From: DATKWS01 sp035529435
Lineage (GTDB): Bacteria; Krumholzibacteriota; Krumholzibacteriia; Krumholzibacteriales; Krumholzibacteriaceae
DNA: 24,799 bases
NCBI GenBank assembly: GCA_035529435.1
Contig: DATKWS010000102.1
Span: 1 to 24,799, forward strand
Direction: 5' to 3'
Below the pieces are notes generated by a model, which was not told the origin of the DNA, searched no databases, and saw only the letters and a list, made by a program, of their open reading frames with translations. Made by a program: the position numbers and the translations under genes. Of the stretch, positions 1 to 7,910 are shown one piece after another (position 1 is the first letter of the stretch; each line of letters begins with the position of its first letter).

Positions 1-142
1 TCTCCGCGACGCCGCCGCCCGTACGGGTAGAGTTCACGTGGATCACCTTGATTCCCTTCAGGGGAGTGACGAGCTGACGGAGCTGGTCGATCACCTCCCA
101 GCCGACGATCTTCGCGTATCGTTCGAGTTTCGCATTGTTCAT
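1..142 (-). CDS. TreT-like GT4 glycosyltransferase, N-terminus only (runs off left edge)
   Basis: Reading leftward from ATG at 142 gives 47 codons without a stop up to the window edge. The N-terminus begins MNNAKLERYAKIVGW and includes VIHVNSTRTGGGVAE (about residues 33-47). The HVNST...GGGVAE pattern is the sugar-donor-side entry motif I know from trehalose synthase TreT and related GT4 enzymes, which join glucose from NDP-glucose to a sugar or glycerate acceptor in the cytoplasm. The ATG overlaps the TGA stop of the upstream DUF5752-like gene by four bases (ATGA), so the two are probably translationally coupled. Most of the protein, including the donor-binding domain, lies outside the window, so the acceptor sugar cannot be named. 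Another GT4 subfamily is possible. Confidence 0.7.
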   Translation of the reverse strand, partial: MNNAKLERYAKIVGWEVIDQLRQLVTPLKGIKVIHVNSTRTGGGVAE

Positions 143-816
143 TCAGAATGCTCCCTGAAGTACTCGGTCACGAGATGCGTCAGCTGCTGGCGGAGCTCCG
201 ATAGGGACGAAAAGAACGGGTCGATGGTAAAGAGCAGATGGCACAGATCGGTGTGCCGGTCCTCGAAACCATACAGCCACGCGCTGAAATCGTCCATATT
301 GCCGAATGTCCGGCGCCGCGCATCGATGAAGTGATAGAAGATGCTGCTCGACGTCATGGAGGGCACGGCCGTCACGAGCTCGCGGGGTTCGCGTATGAGC
401 TTATGGGTGTCGAAGACGACGATTTGCGACGTTATGAAGTGGAACTGCCTGTCGGGCTCGCTCCACGAGAAGCAATCGCTTGTATCGAGCCGCTCCTCGA
501 TCGTATCGAGCAGCTCCCGACGCAGCTCTTCGAGATCGGGAAATTCGGTCGGGTGGATCATGCTCAGCCGTTCGGCGAGCGATTTGTCGTGAAGGCTGTG
601 ACGAACCCACGATGCGAAATCGTTGTTGTATTCGGGGTCGTCGAAGCGCGGCCGCAGAAGCCCTCCCCAGAAGTGGTAATAGACGCTTCCCGGCACGACG
701 TCTCGGAGGATGTCCCGGAGTTCTTTCAGGTTCTGGGCCTTCTTCCCCGTGGCGATGGCGGCGAGCGCACAATCCTTTATGCCGAACGGTTCAGGCACTA
801 TTTTGTTTCGGGCCAT
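139..816 (-). CDS. DUF5752-like protein of unknown function
   Basis: A 225-residue soluble protein starting MARNKIVPEPFGIKD. I chose ATG at 816 because GGAGAAG sits 5-10 bases upstream. An upstream in-frame ATG at 876 lies inside the predicted -10 element and lacks such a site. The protein is built of two similar halves: 'SVYYHFWGGLLRPRFDD...DFASWV' near residues 45-75 and 'SIFYHFIDARRRTFGNMDDFSAWL' near residues 155-180. Each holds a YHF core followed by a DDF/DFA-W motif, which suggests an internal duplication. From memory this matches DUF5752, found beside TreT-like glycosyltransferases; no biochemical role is known to me. It overlaps that gene by four bases and probably acts with it. No signal peptide or membrane segment is visible. 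Confidence 0.72.
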   Translation of the reverse strand: MARNKIVPEPFGIKDCALAAIATGKKAQNLKELRDILRDVVPGSVYYHFWGGLLRPRFDDPEYNNDFASWVRHSLHDKSLAERLSMIHPTEFPDLEELRRELLDTIEERLDTSDCFSWSEPDRQFHFITSQIVVFDTHKLIREPRELVTAVPSMTSSSIFYHFIDARRRTFGNMDDFSAWLYGFEDRHTDLCHLLFTIDPFFSSLSELRQQLTHLVTEYFREHSE

Positions 817-874
817 TGCTTCTTCTCCATGACGTTCGGTCTCTGGAGGCAGCGAGCGGTTTCTCTTCTTCTGC

Positions 875-903
875 ATGGTAGTGTAACCATCACGCGCTTT
901 CAA
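875..903 (-). promoter_or_regulatory. Sigma-70-type promoter for the DUF5752/TreT-like pair
   Basis: On the minus strand TTGAAA (903-898) is followed after 17 bases by TACCAT (880-875). The predicted transcript would start about 50 bases before the ATG at 816. This is pattern matching only. Confidence 0.45.
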
Positions 904-945
904 CAGGTATTTACCCCGGCGCACGGCAGGCACCGCCGGTAGGCC

Positions 946-974
946 TTGCATTGCAACGGGCCGGCCGATATAAT
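946..974 (+). promoter_or_regulatory. Sigma-70-type promoter for rmlA
   Basis: TTGCAT (946-951), a 17-base spacer and a perfect TATAAT (969-974) lie 39 bases before the rmlA start. AAGGAG follows at about 999-1004. With the minus-strand promoter at 875-903 it makes a back-to-back divergent pair. Confidence 0.65.
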
Positions 975-1013
975 CACCGCAACCTGTGTATTTAACATAA
1001 GGAGTGTTCGTCC

Positions 1014-1745
<732 letters not shown>

Positions 1746-1776
1746 TCGGCGCCGGCACGTGGTTTTTACGCATGTT

Positions 1777-1797
1777 CCCGGGGGAAGCCCCGCCGGG
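1777..1797. other. GC-rich hairpin between convergent rmlA and rmlD
   Basis: CCCGG pairs with CCGGG and an inner GGG pairs with CCC around a short AAG loop, with a two-base bulge. It sits in the 89-base gap where rmlA and rmlD converge. No T-run follows on either strand, so it is not a standard intrinsic terminator. It could pause both polymerases or protect 3' ends. Confidence 0.25.
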
Positions 1798-1834
1798 CGC
1801 CTCGCCGGCGTGCGTGCGGGGTGTTCCGATCCGC

Positions 1835-2689
1835 TCACATGAGCGTGGTACGGATGTATTCCTCGAGCGCTTCACGCCATTCCCGCAGCAGGTGCAGGCC
1901 GAGTAACTCGAAGTGGTAATTCCGCATCGCCTCCATCCGGGGGCGGGGTGCGGGGAGGGGGAATTCGGCCGATGAGACCGGAACGAGACGGCAGTTCTTG
2001 ATACCGGCGATCCGTACGATTTCCTCCGCCACCTCGAAGCGGCTCACACATCCCTCGTTGACACAGTGGTACTTGCCGTACAGGCCGGATTCGATGAAAT
2101 CGAAAGCGGCGCGGGAGAGATCGACGGTAAATGTAGGCGAGCCGAACTTGTCGTTGACGACGGGGAGCACGTCTCTCTCCCGCGCCAGATCTATGATCTT
2201 CGCGACGAATTTCTTGTCATCGGGACCCCCGCCGAACATCCAACCGGCGTAGAAGATGTAAAACTTCGTGAGCAGGTCGCGCACGATGATTTCGCCATGG
2301 TATTTCGATTTGGCGTAGATGCTCTGGGGATTGGGGGTATCGAATTCGATGTACGGCGTCGCCTTGTACCCGTCGTACACGCTTCCCGTGTTGATGTAGA
2401 TTATCGTGGCATCGCAATTTTGGCAGGCGAGAGCGACGTTTCTCGTGCCGATCGTATTGGTACGGTACGCCTCGTCCGGGTTCTTCTCGCAGGCGTCCAC
2501 GTCCGTCATCGCGGCGAGATGGAGCACGAATCTCGGATTGCACGAACATATCTCGTTTTTGACGAGGTCGATGTTCCGGACATCGCATTCTTCCAGATCG
2601 GTGGGGAAGACCTCGTAGCGCTCACTGAATATCGGCACCAGCGCCTGGCCGAGCATGCCCTTCGCTCCGGTCACGTATACTCGATCCAA
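1835..2689 (-). CDS. rmlD: dTDP-4-dehydrorhamnose reductase (RmlD family)
   Basis: A 284-residue short-chain dehydrogenase/reductase for the last step of dTDP-L-rhamnose synthesis, the NAD(P)H-dependent reduction of the 4-keto group. The Rossmann loop TGAKGMLGQ is at residues 7-15. LHLAAMTDVDACE (about 56-68) is the typical RmlD motif. The catalytic triad is visible as S/T in NTGSVYDG (100-107) and Y125-x3-K129 in SIYAKSKYHGE. C-terminal GSPTFTVDLSRA matches the usual substrate-domain motif. The start is TTG at 2689, backed by GAGAGGAGA 5-13 bases upstream; no nearby ATG is in frame. It lies 21 bases after rmlC and probably shares its transcript. Length is normal for the family (about 290). 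Confidence 0.9.
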   Translation of the reverse strand: MDRVYVTGAKGMLGQALVPIFSERYEVFPTDLEECDVRNIDLVKNEICSCNPRFVLHLAAMTDVDACEKNPDEAYRTNTIGTRNVALACQNCDATIIYINTGSVYDGYKATPYIEFDTPNPQSIYAKSKYHGEIIVRDLLTKFYIFYAGWMFGGGPDDKKFVAKIIDLARERDVLPVVNDKFGSPTFTVDLSRAAFDFIESGLYGKYHCVNEGCVSRFEVAEEIVRIAGIKNCRLVPVSSAEFPLPAPRPRMEAMRNYHFELLGLHLLREWREALEEYIRTTLM

Positions 2690-2710
2690 TGATTTCTCCT
2701 CTCGCCTGTA

Positions 2711-3166
2711 CTATCCGTCTCTGCGATTCCAATCGTACGGTACGTCATTGTCGTAGGGATGGATCCGGAACTCGTCGGGCCGCTTGTAGTCGTACGGTTC
2801 CGATACCGTATTGATCACCATCGCTTCCTCCGCGCTGATGCATTTGAAGCCATGGCAGACGCCCGGCGGAATCGTTATTCTCAGGGGATTGTGCGGGCCG
2901 GCGAAGAATTCATTCACCTCGCCGTGTGTTTTCGAGTCCGTGCGCCGGTCGTACAGGGCGATCTTCATCATCCCGCTCACGACGACCATGTTATCGTACT
3001 GCTTCTCGTGGTGATGCCACCCCTTCACGACGCCGGGGTATGCGGTTGTCATGTAGACCTGCCCGAACCGGGTGAAATCCTCGTCGTCCGCCCGTACCAT
3101 CTCCATGAGCCGTCCCCGTTCGTCGGGAATCACCTTCAATTTTTTGACCTTTACGCCTTCGATCAT
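2711..3166 (-). CDS. rmlC: dTDP-4-dehydrorhamnose 3,5-epimerase-like cupin, short form
   Basis: A 151-residue cupin. The start is ATG at 3166 with GGAGG eight bases upstream; a GTG eight codons earlier reads through that site and is less likely. Family features are PDERGRLMEM near the N-terminus, VVKGWHHHEKQYDNM (the position of the RmlC catalytic His), MMKIALYDRR, and ITIPPGVCHGFKC with a second cupin His. The C-terminus has EPYDYKRPDEFRI. It is shorter than the classical RmlC of about 185 residues, and its KGWHHH differs from the usual RGLHYQ. It may therefore be a single 3- or 5-epimerase, or act on a related dTDP-4-keto sugar. It sits just ahead of rmlD, which supports a role in dTDP-rhamnose supply. 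Confidence 0.78.
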   Translation of the reverse strand: MIEGVKVKKLKVIPDERGRLMEMVRADDEDFTRFGQVYMTTAYPGVVKGWHHHEKQYDNMVVVSGMMKIALYDRRTDSKTHGEVNEFFAGPHNPLRITIPPGVCHGFKCISAEEAMVINTVSEPYDYKRPDEFRIHPYDNDVPYDWNRRDG

Positions 3167-3218
3167 TCCAGGATCCTCCATCGCGTGCACGTGTGCAATG
3201 CCGGATATGAACAGCAGT

Positions 3219-3248
3219 ACTGTACACGGAATGAGAGCGCACTGTCAA
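3219..3248 (-). promoter_or_regulatory. Internal promoter for rmlC-rmlD, overlapping the upstream stop codon
   Basis: On the minus strand TTGACA (3248-3243) is followed after 18 bases by TACAGT (3224-3219). The TGA stop of the phosphodiesterase gene lies inside the -35 hexamer. The predicted start is about 45 bases before the rmlC ATG. The 78-base gap here is the largest in this gene row, which fits a separate promoter. Confidence 0.55.
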
Positions 3249-4768
3249 CGGTTTGTGGGTTCGCTTCGCTCGAGGAACGGCAAACGCCCGGCCCCGCCCG
3301 GGATCGGCCGGCCGGCGGACCGATCGTCCCCGCCGGCGAGCACCGTCAGCACGGTACCGGCGAGGTTGAGGGGGGTTATCCGCTCCGGCCGGATCTTCCA
3401 GTCGTCAAGCGGGCCGGTTACGAGGACGCTGTTGGCGCGGTGTCCGCCCGATATCTTGCGGTGGCGCGGATTGACCGTCACGAGCGGCACATGCAGCGAC
3501 CAGCTGGTGCCGTACTGCGGTTTCATCTCGTACAGCACGTCGGGATATTTCCCTATGTGCGGACCCGTGTAGAGCTCCTCGCGCCGCTTTGCCCAGAGGA
3601 ATACCGGCGCGCCGCTTGCATCCTTGGTTTGGAGGAGCAGGGCAATGACCCGATCGCGCAGATCCTCGTACTCGATACCGTCCGCCGCGCAGCGTTCACG
3701 CGAAATATCGACGCCGCCGAACGGGTTGGTCCCGCCGAAATCCGAGGCCGTCGCGAGATTGGACGCCGGATCGGTCATGAAATCCCGTTTCTTCATCCTT
3801 CTCGTCCAGGGGAACAGGCGGGCGAATCGATAGGCGAGATCCTCGAGGTCGAGGCGATGAAGCGTTTCGAGTATCAGATTCTTGGTGCGCTCGAGATGAT
3901 AGCGTGGGCTGAGCAACCGCGGTCCGCCGATGCGGCTCCTGAGCAGTCCGTGCCGGAGCAGCAGCTGGTTGAGATTGAAGAGGAGGGTGGGGCGGCGGTG
4001 GTGACCGTGATCGCTGACGATCATGATGATGCAATCGTCGCCGGCCGCGTCGAGGAGCCGCGCGACACACGAGTCGATGAAGAGGTGAAACCGCCGGATC
4101 ACGTCGGCATGCTCGTTGTCCGCGGGATGGGTCGGGTCGTCGAGATCGAAATACCGCCAGAAGAAGTGAAAGATGCGGTCCATCGTGAGGAGGGAGAGAA
4201 ACACGAGATCCCACGGGCGCGACCGCATGAGGTTCAACGTGAAATCGAGCATGCGCTCGGATTCCTCGTGCGTCCTGCGCGCGAACGCGCCGAGCTCGTG
4301 CTTTTCGGGAAAATCGACGATTCCACCGAGCGGGGGGAGCCGGAACTCCCGCGCCAGTGATTCCGGGTAAACACGGGTCTCTCCCGAGATGAATACCGGT
4401 CCTGTCGCCATGATGCCGTTGACGCTCCACGGGGGATAGGCGAGGAGCGGATTGACGATGATGACCCGTTTGCCGAGCTCGCCGGCGCGGTCCCAGAACG
4501 TCCTGCCGCGGAAGGCTTCGGTGTTCACCGAGAACTGCGCGGCGCCCTTCTTGAAATAATCGATCGTTTCGAGTATTCCATGCTCGCTCGGATCGAGTCC
4601 GGTAAAGATGCTCACCCATGACGGAATGCTGTCGGGGGGAAAGATGGAGGTCATCTCGCCGGCGTATCCCCGTTCCGCGATGGAACGAATCGCGGGCAAC
4701 TCCGGCATCAGCTCTTCGAGGAGGGGCCAGTCCAAGCCATCGACACCCAGTACGATCACCCTGCTCAT
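3245..4768 (-). CDS. Alkaline-phosphatase-superfamily phosphodiesterase / nucleotide pyrophosphatase-like protein
   Basis: A 507-residue protein of the type I phosphodiesterase/nucleotide pyrophosphatase family (AlkP superfamily). It starts MSRVIVLGVDGLDWPLL with metal ligand D10. SIPSWVSIFTGLDPSEHGI (about 48-65) places Ser53 where the family has its Thr/Ser nucleophile. LLTMDRIFHFFW gives the next Asp/His ligands and IMIVSDHGHH the Asp-His pair. A late histidine, in GGHRANSVLV, fits the last ligand. No signal peptide is seen, so it is probably cytoplasmic. ATG at 4768 overlaps the kinase stop by four bases and has a G-rich ribosome site; the longer open frame upstream only reads through the kinase gene. 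The substrate is unknown. The locus suggests a phosphorylated or nucleotide-linked glycan precursor. Confidence 0.82.
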   Translation of the reverse strand: MSRVIVLGVDGLDWPLLEELMPELPAIRSIAERGYAGEMTSIFPPDSIPSWVSIFTGLDPSEHGILETIDYFKKGAAQFSVNTEAFRGRTFWDRAGELGKRVIIVNPLLAYPPWSVNGIMATGPVFISGETRVYPESLAREFRLPPLGGIVDFPEKHELGAFARRTHEESERMLDFTLNLMRSRPWDLVFLSLLTMDRIFHFFWRYFDLDDPTHPADNEHADVIRRFHLFIDSCVARLLDAAGDDCIIMIVSDHGHHRRPTLLFNLNQLLLRHGLLRSRIGGPRLLSPRYHLERTKNLILETLHRLDLEDLAYRFARLFPWTRRMKKRDFMTDPASNLATASDFGGTNPFGGVDISRERCAADGIEYEDLRDRVIALLLQTKDASGAPVFLWAKRREELYTGPHIGKYPDVLYEMKPQYGTSWSLHVPLVTVNPRHRKISGGHRANSVLVTGPLDDWKIRPERITPLNLAGTVLTVLAGGDDRSAGRPIPGGAGRLPFLERSEPTNR

Positions 4769-5502
4769 CGTGTTTCCCCCCCATCCGGCCCCCGGGTCCC
4801 GCGGGAAAGGCTGCGCCGCCAGCCGCCGGTCGCTTCCCAGATCGCTTCGGCGACACCTTCGACCGTATCGCCGCCGTCGATGATCGCGGCGCCCAGAAGC
4901 CGGGCCATGGAGAGGTAGTATTCGCGTCGGTCGGCAAGGTATTCGGCCGGCGTGCCGTCGGCCTTTCGAACGGCGCCCGTTTCGGGGTCGATATCGATGT
5001 ACACCACCTGGCGCGGTGTGGGAAAGAGTGCGAGCAGGGGATGAGCGCACAGAGAATCGATCTCTCCGGGATTCACGGAGAAATTGATCGCGATATCGAT
5101 CAGTGTGTCGTAGACATACCGGTCGCATATGACGCCCCACCGCCGGAGCATGTGGGGCATCAGCCGGTAGTTGATCTGGACCGCGTACTCGCTCCATACC
5201 ATGAGCTGCCAGAGCATCCGCTTCCATGGGCTTCGCATCGTCCGACGTTTGGCGGCGGTGAAGTGCGTGTAATCGGCAGTCGCCGCGTCAGGCCGGGAAC
5301 TGATTCGTCTCTTCGCGATACGGATCAACGGTGCACTCAGCGACGGCTCCCAGCGGCTCCACACCGTGGCGACATCGTATCCCTCGCCACGGAGGCGCTT
5401 CGCGAGGAGTTCGGCCTGTGTGGATTTGCCCGAGCCGTCAAGACCACAGAGAACGAGCAATCGTCCCCGCGGGATTCTTCCCGGTCTGAACAGATCGCTC
5501 AT
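4765..5502 (-). CDS. Thymidylate-kinase-like P-loop nucleoside/sugar kinase
   Basis: A 245-residue P-loop kinase with Walker A GLDGSGKST at residues 20-28 and the DRY motif (D127-R128-Y129 in VICDRYVYDTL) typical of the thymidylate kinase superfamily. YIDIDPETGAVRK (about 168-180) resembles the 'LDVDPEEALRR' strand and lid region. True dTMP kinases are about 205-215 residues; this one has an N-terminal extension and an inserted helix after the P-loop. It is flanked by a glycosyltransferase and a phosphodiesterase with 6-base and overlapping junctions, so it belongs to the glycan operon. It may phosphorylate a sugar or nucleotide precursor rather than serve DNA synthesis. If the chromosome has no other tmk it could still be the housekeeping enzyme. 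Confidence 0.78.
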   Translation of the reverse strand: MSDLFRPGRIPRGRLLVLCGLDGSGKSTQAELLAKRLRGEGYDVATVWSRWEPSLSAPLIRIAKRRISSRPDAATADYTHFTAAKRRTMRSPWKRMLWQLMVWSEYAVQINYRLMPHMLRRWGVICDRYVYDTLIDIAINFSVNPGEIDSLCAHPLLALFPTPRQVVYIDIDPETGAVRKADGTPAEYLADRREYYLSMARLLGAAIIDGGDTVEGVAEAIWEATGGWRRSLSRGTRGPDGGETR

Positions 5503-5508
5503 CGTCCG

Positions 5509-6555
5509 TCACTTCCCGTCCATGAGCGCCATGCCCTCGAGATGCGGCGCGAGGTACCTACCGAACACCGATTCCCACGAAAGCTCCCGCACGACCTTTG
5601 ACGTATTGACTTTCAATTCTTTTATTTTCAATAAATAACGAGGTATATCCGAAACATTTTCGAAGTACAGAATGCCGTTTCCCTCCGGTATGACATCAGG
5701 GAGGGCACCGAACCGCGTCGTAAGAACGGGGAGGTTGCATGCGGCGGCCTCGATCACCGAGAGGGGGAATTCGAGTGCTCCGGTCGGGCACGAGACGGGG
5801 AAGAGGTAGCAATCCGCCGCCTGGTAGATCTCGTGCACCCCCGCGATATATTCGTCTATCACGATGATCCCCGCCCTGCGGAGCCGGTCACGCCATGCCG
5901 GATCCTGCTCGCCCGCCTTGATAACGGGCTGGATGTTCTCACCCCATTCGCGGTACCGCAGGAAGGCCTGCATGTTACGGGTTTCCCGGACATGCCCCAC
6001 GTGAAGAACGATATACCGGTCCAGGGGGAGGCCGTATTGTACCCTGAGGCTCCGCTTCACGTCCGGATCGACGGGCCGGAAGAGGTTCCGGTCATATCCC
6101 GGCATGATGAATCCGGTATCGAACCCCAGACGGGCGAGGTGCGCACTCAATCCCTTGACGGGCGACAGGATCAGTTCCGGATGTCCCATCAATGCGACGA
6201 TGCGGTGCAGGGCGCCGACCGGCCGCTCCTGGAGCGCGATCAGAATAGTGGGTGAACGCGCGATATATCTCAGCAGGAGACTCCTTCCGAGCCCGAATCC
6301 GGTCAGACCGGATGATGGGATATACAACACGACATCGAACCGTTCCTTCCGGAGGAACCGTACCAGTCGATCGGTCATGAGTACCTTGGGCGAGAGGATC
6401 CGCAGCGAGCGCAGATGCTCCTCGGGATCCCCAAGTGCATGTAAAACGGTGAGTTCGCCAAGTGAGTCGAGATACCGGCAGAGGTGCATCGTGAAGACGA
6501 GAAGTCCCTCTTCCGGCTGTGCGGTCAGCTCTTCACTGGCAAGGAGTATCTTCAT
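5509..6555 (-). CDS. GT4-like glycosyltransferase with altered EX7E motif
   Basis: A 348-residue GT-B fold protein. The start at 6555 has GGGAGA five bases upstream. The C-terminal half has YIVLHVGHVRETRNMQAF (181-198), the usual start of the donor-binding Rossmann domain, then AADCYLFP and ALEFPLSVIEAAACNLPVL (260-278). In GT4 the donor-binding pair is E-x7-E. Here E262 and E269 are separated by six residues and the classical first position is L261, so the motif is shifted or lost. The N-terminus begins MKILLASEELTAQPEEGL with no signal or membrane segment. It heads the minus-strand operon of kinase and phosphodiesterase. It probably adds one sugar of the surface glycan; donor and acceptor are unknown. 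Confidence 0.83.
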   Translation of the reverse strand: MKILLASEELTAQPEEGLLVFTMHLCRYLDSLGELTVLHALGDPEEHLRSLRILSPKVLMTDRLVRFLRKERFDVVLYIPSSGLTGFGLGRSLLLRYIARSPTILIALQERPVGALHRIVALMGHPELILSPVKGLSAHLARLGFDTGFIMPGYDRNLFRPVDPDVKRSLRVQYGLPLDRYIVLHVGHVRETRNMQAFLRYREWGENIQPVIKAGEQDPAWRDRLRRAGIIVIDEYIAGVHEIYQAADCYLFPVSCPTGALEFPLSVIEAAACNLPVLTTRFGALPDVIPEGNGILYFENVSDIPRYLLKIKELKVNTSKVVRELSWESVFGRYLAPHLEGMALMDGK

Positions 6556-6593
6556 GGTATCTCCCTGAATGCAAAAACCTTACCGAATGAGTA

Positions 6594-6622
6594 ATTATGG
6601 GATTTCTGCGCCCTCGTGACAA
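6594..6622 (-). promoter_or_regulatory. Sigma-70-type promoter for the minus-strand glycan operon
   Basis: On the minus strand TTGTCA (6622-6617), a 17-base spacer and CATAAT (6599-6594) lie about 40 bases before the GT4 start at 6555. The spacing is ideal. Confidence 0.5.
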
Positions 6623-6629
6623 CCAAAAA

Positions 6630-6643
6630 GGTGCGTGCGCACC
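6630..6643. promoter_or_regulatory. Palindrome in the divergent promoter region (possible operator)
   Basis: GGTGCG-TG-CGCACC is a perfect 6-base inverted repeat. It lies just upstream of the minus-strand -35 and about 70 bases before the plus-strand -10. A smaller GCGG-CAAA-CCGC repeat follows at about 6651. The position suits a regulator that acts on both operons, but this is only positional inference. Confidence 0.3.
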
Positions 6644-6709
6644 GGTTACGCGCGGCAAACCGCCGCATAAGTGGCGTGAAAATAGGGGGTAGAATATTTT
6701 TTAGAGACA

Positions 6710-6718
6710 TGCTATAAT
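6710..6718 (+). promoter_or_regulatory. Extended -10 promoter for the seven-gene glycan operon
   Basis: TGCTATAAT is a perfect extended -10 element (TGn plus TATAAT at 6713-6718). No good -35 hexamer is found 16-18 bases upstream, which extended -10 promoters tolerate. The predicted start lies about 32 bases before the ATG at 6757. Confidence 0.6.
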
Positions 6719-6756
6719 TTTAAGTGTGTTAGGGGGAACATTGGGAGCGCGAATGT

Positions 6757-7866
6757 ATGGATAAAATTCCGTTTTTTAATCTTCGTGAGGGTACCAAGAA
6801 GATCCGGGCGGAGATTGATGAGGCGATAGCGCGAGTTATAGACGGTACCGCCTTTGTGCTGGGGCCCGAGGTGGCGAGCTTCGAGGAGGAGTTCGCCGCC
6901 TATTGTGATGCGCGTCACTGTGCGGGAGTGAGCTCGGGCACATCGGCACTGCATCTGATACTACAAGGTTACGGGATCGGCCCGGGGGACGAGGTAATAA
7001 CCGTTCCCAACACCTTCATAGCGACGGTCGAAGCGATCGCGATGACGGGTGCGAAGCCGGTTCTTGTCGATGTCGAGGAGGATACCCACCTGATCGATCC
7101 CGCTCGGGTGGAAGCCGCCGTAACACCGTGTACGCGGGCTGTATTGCCTGTCAACCTGTTCGGGCAGTGTTGTGACATGGATCCACTCATGGAATTGGCC
7201 GGGAAGCATAATTTCGTCGTGATCGAGGACGCCTGCCAGTCGCACGGCGCCACCTACAAAGGCAGAAAATCCGGATCGCTTGGACACGCCGCGGCCTTCT
7301 CGTTCTACCCGAGCAAGAATCTCGGTTCGTTCGGCGAGGGGGGAGCCGTGACGAGCAACGACGAGGAGATCATAAAGAGTGTGAAGGCACTGCGGCACCA
7401 CGCCCAGTTTTCCAAGAATATACATACCGAAATCGGATACAATGACCGTCTCCATTCTCTCCAGGCGGCCGTCCTGCGTGTCAAATTGCGTTATCTCGAT
7501 GAGTGGAACGAGAAGCGCAGGGCCCTTGCCGGGCGGTACCGGGAGAATCTCGACGGTTCCGGATACAGAGTGCCGATTGAACGGCCTGAGTGCAGGCATG
7601 TGTACCATCTCTTCACGATATGGTGCACGGACAAGGAAGCAGTAGGCAAGGCACTATCGGATGCCGGCATCGGGTGGGGGGAACACTACCCCACCCCGGT
7701 TCATCTGCAGCCCGCATTCTCTGGCCTGGGAGCCGGTAACGGGGGATACCCGGTGGCCGAGCGCCTGATGAAGGGGCTCATCTCCCTTCCGATGTTCCCG
7801 GAGCTCGGAGAGGAGGCCGTGGATCGGGTCTGTGAAGTGCTTTGCAACGTTGAGACCACGGAGTAA
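6757..7866 (+). CDS. DegT/DnrJ/EryC1/StrS-family PLP sugar aminotransferase
   Basis: A 369-residue PLP enzyme that transfers an amino group, usually from glutamate, to a nucleotide-linked keto-sugar. SSGTSALHL (59-67) binds the PLP phosphate, EDACQSHGA (157-165) supplies the cofactor-contacting Asp, and K187 in FYPSKNLGSFGEGG is the Schiff-base lysine. The N-terminal IPFFNLREGTKKI matches the family start. Length is normal for the family. GGGAG lies nine bases before ATG. It opens an operon that also holds a Gfo/Idh oxidoreductase and a beta-helix acyltransferase. The three together resemble the WbpB-WbpE-WbpD logic of oxidise C3, aminate, then acetylate. The exact sugar (for example a 3-acetamido sugar) is inferred, not shown. 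Confidence 0.9.
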   Translation: MDKIPFFNLREGTKKIRAEIDEAIARVIDGTAFVLGPEVASFEEEFAAYCDARHCAGVSSGTSALHLILQGYGIGPGDEVITVPNTFIATVEAIAMTGAKPVLVDVEEDTHLIDPARVEAAVTPCTRAVLPVNLFGQCCDMDPLMELAGKHNFVVIEDACQSHGATYKGRKSGSLGHAAAFSFYPSKNLGSFGEGGAVTSNDEEIIKSVKALRHHAQFSKNIHTEIGYNDRLHSLQAAVLRVKLRYLDEWNEKRRALAGRYRENLDGSGYRVPIERPECRHVYHLFTIWCTDKEAVGKALSDAGIGWGEHYPTPVHLQPAFSGLGAGNGGYPVAERLMKGLISLPMFPELGEEAVDRVCEVLCNVETTE

Positions 7867-7910
7867 CGGTTCAACAAGGGAGGAGCATATAGGCTAACGG
7901 TTAACGGCAT

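Noticed and set aside
2759..4360. 533-codon plus-strand open frame
   Set aside because: It is antisense to rmlC and the phosphodiesterase, both of which have clear family motifs and ribosome sites. The translation has no recognisable domain and a composition typical of GC-rich shadow frames.
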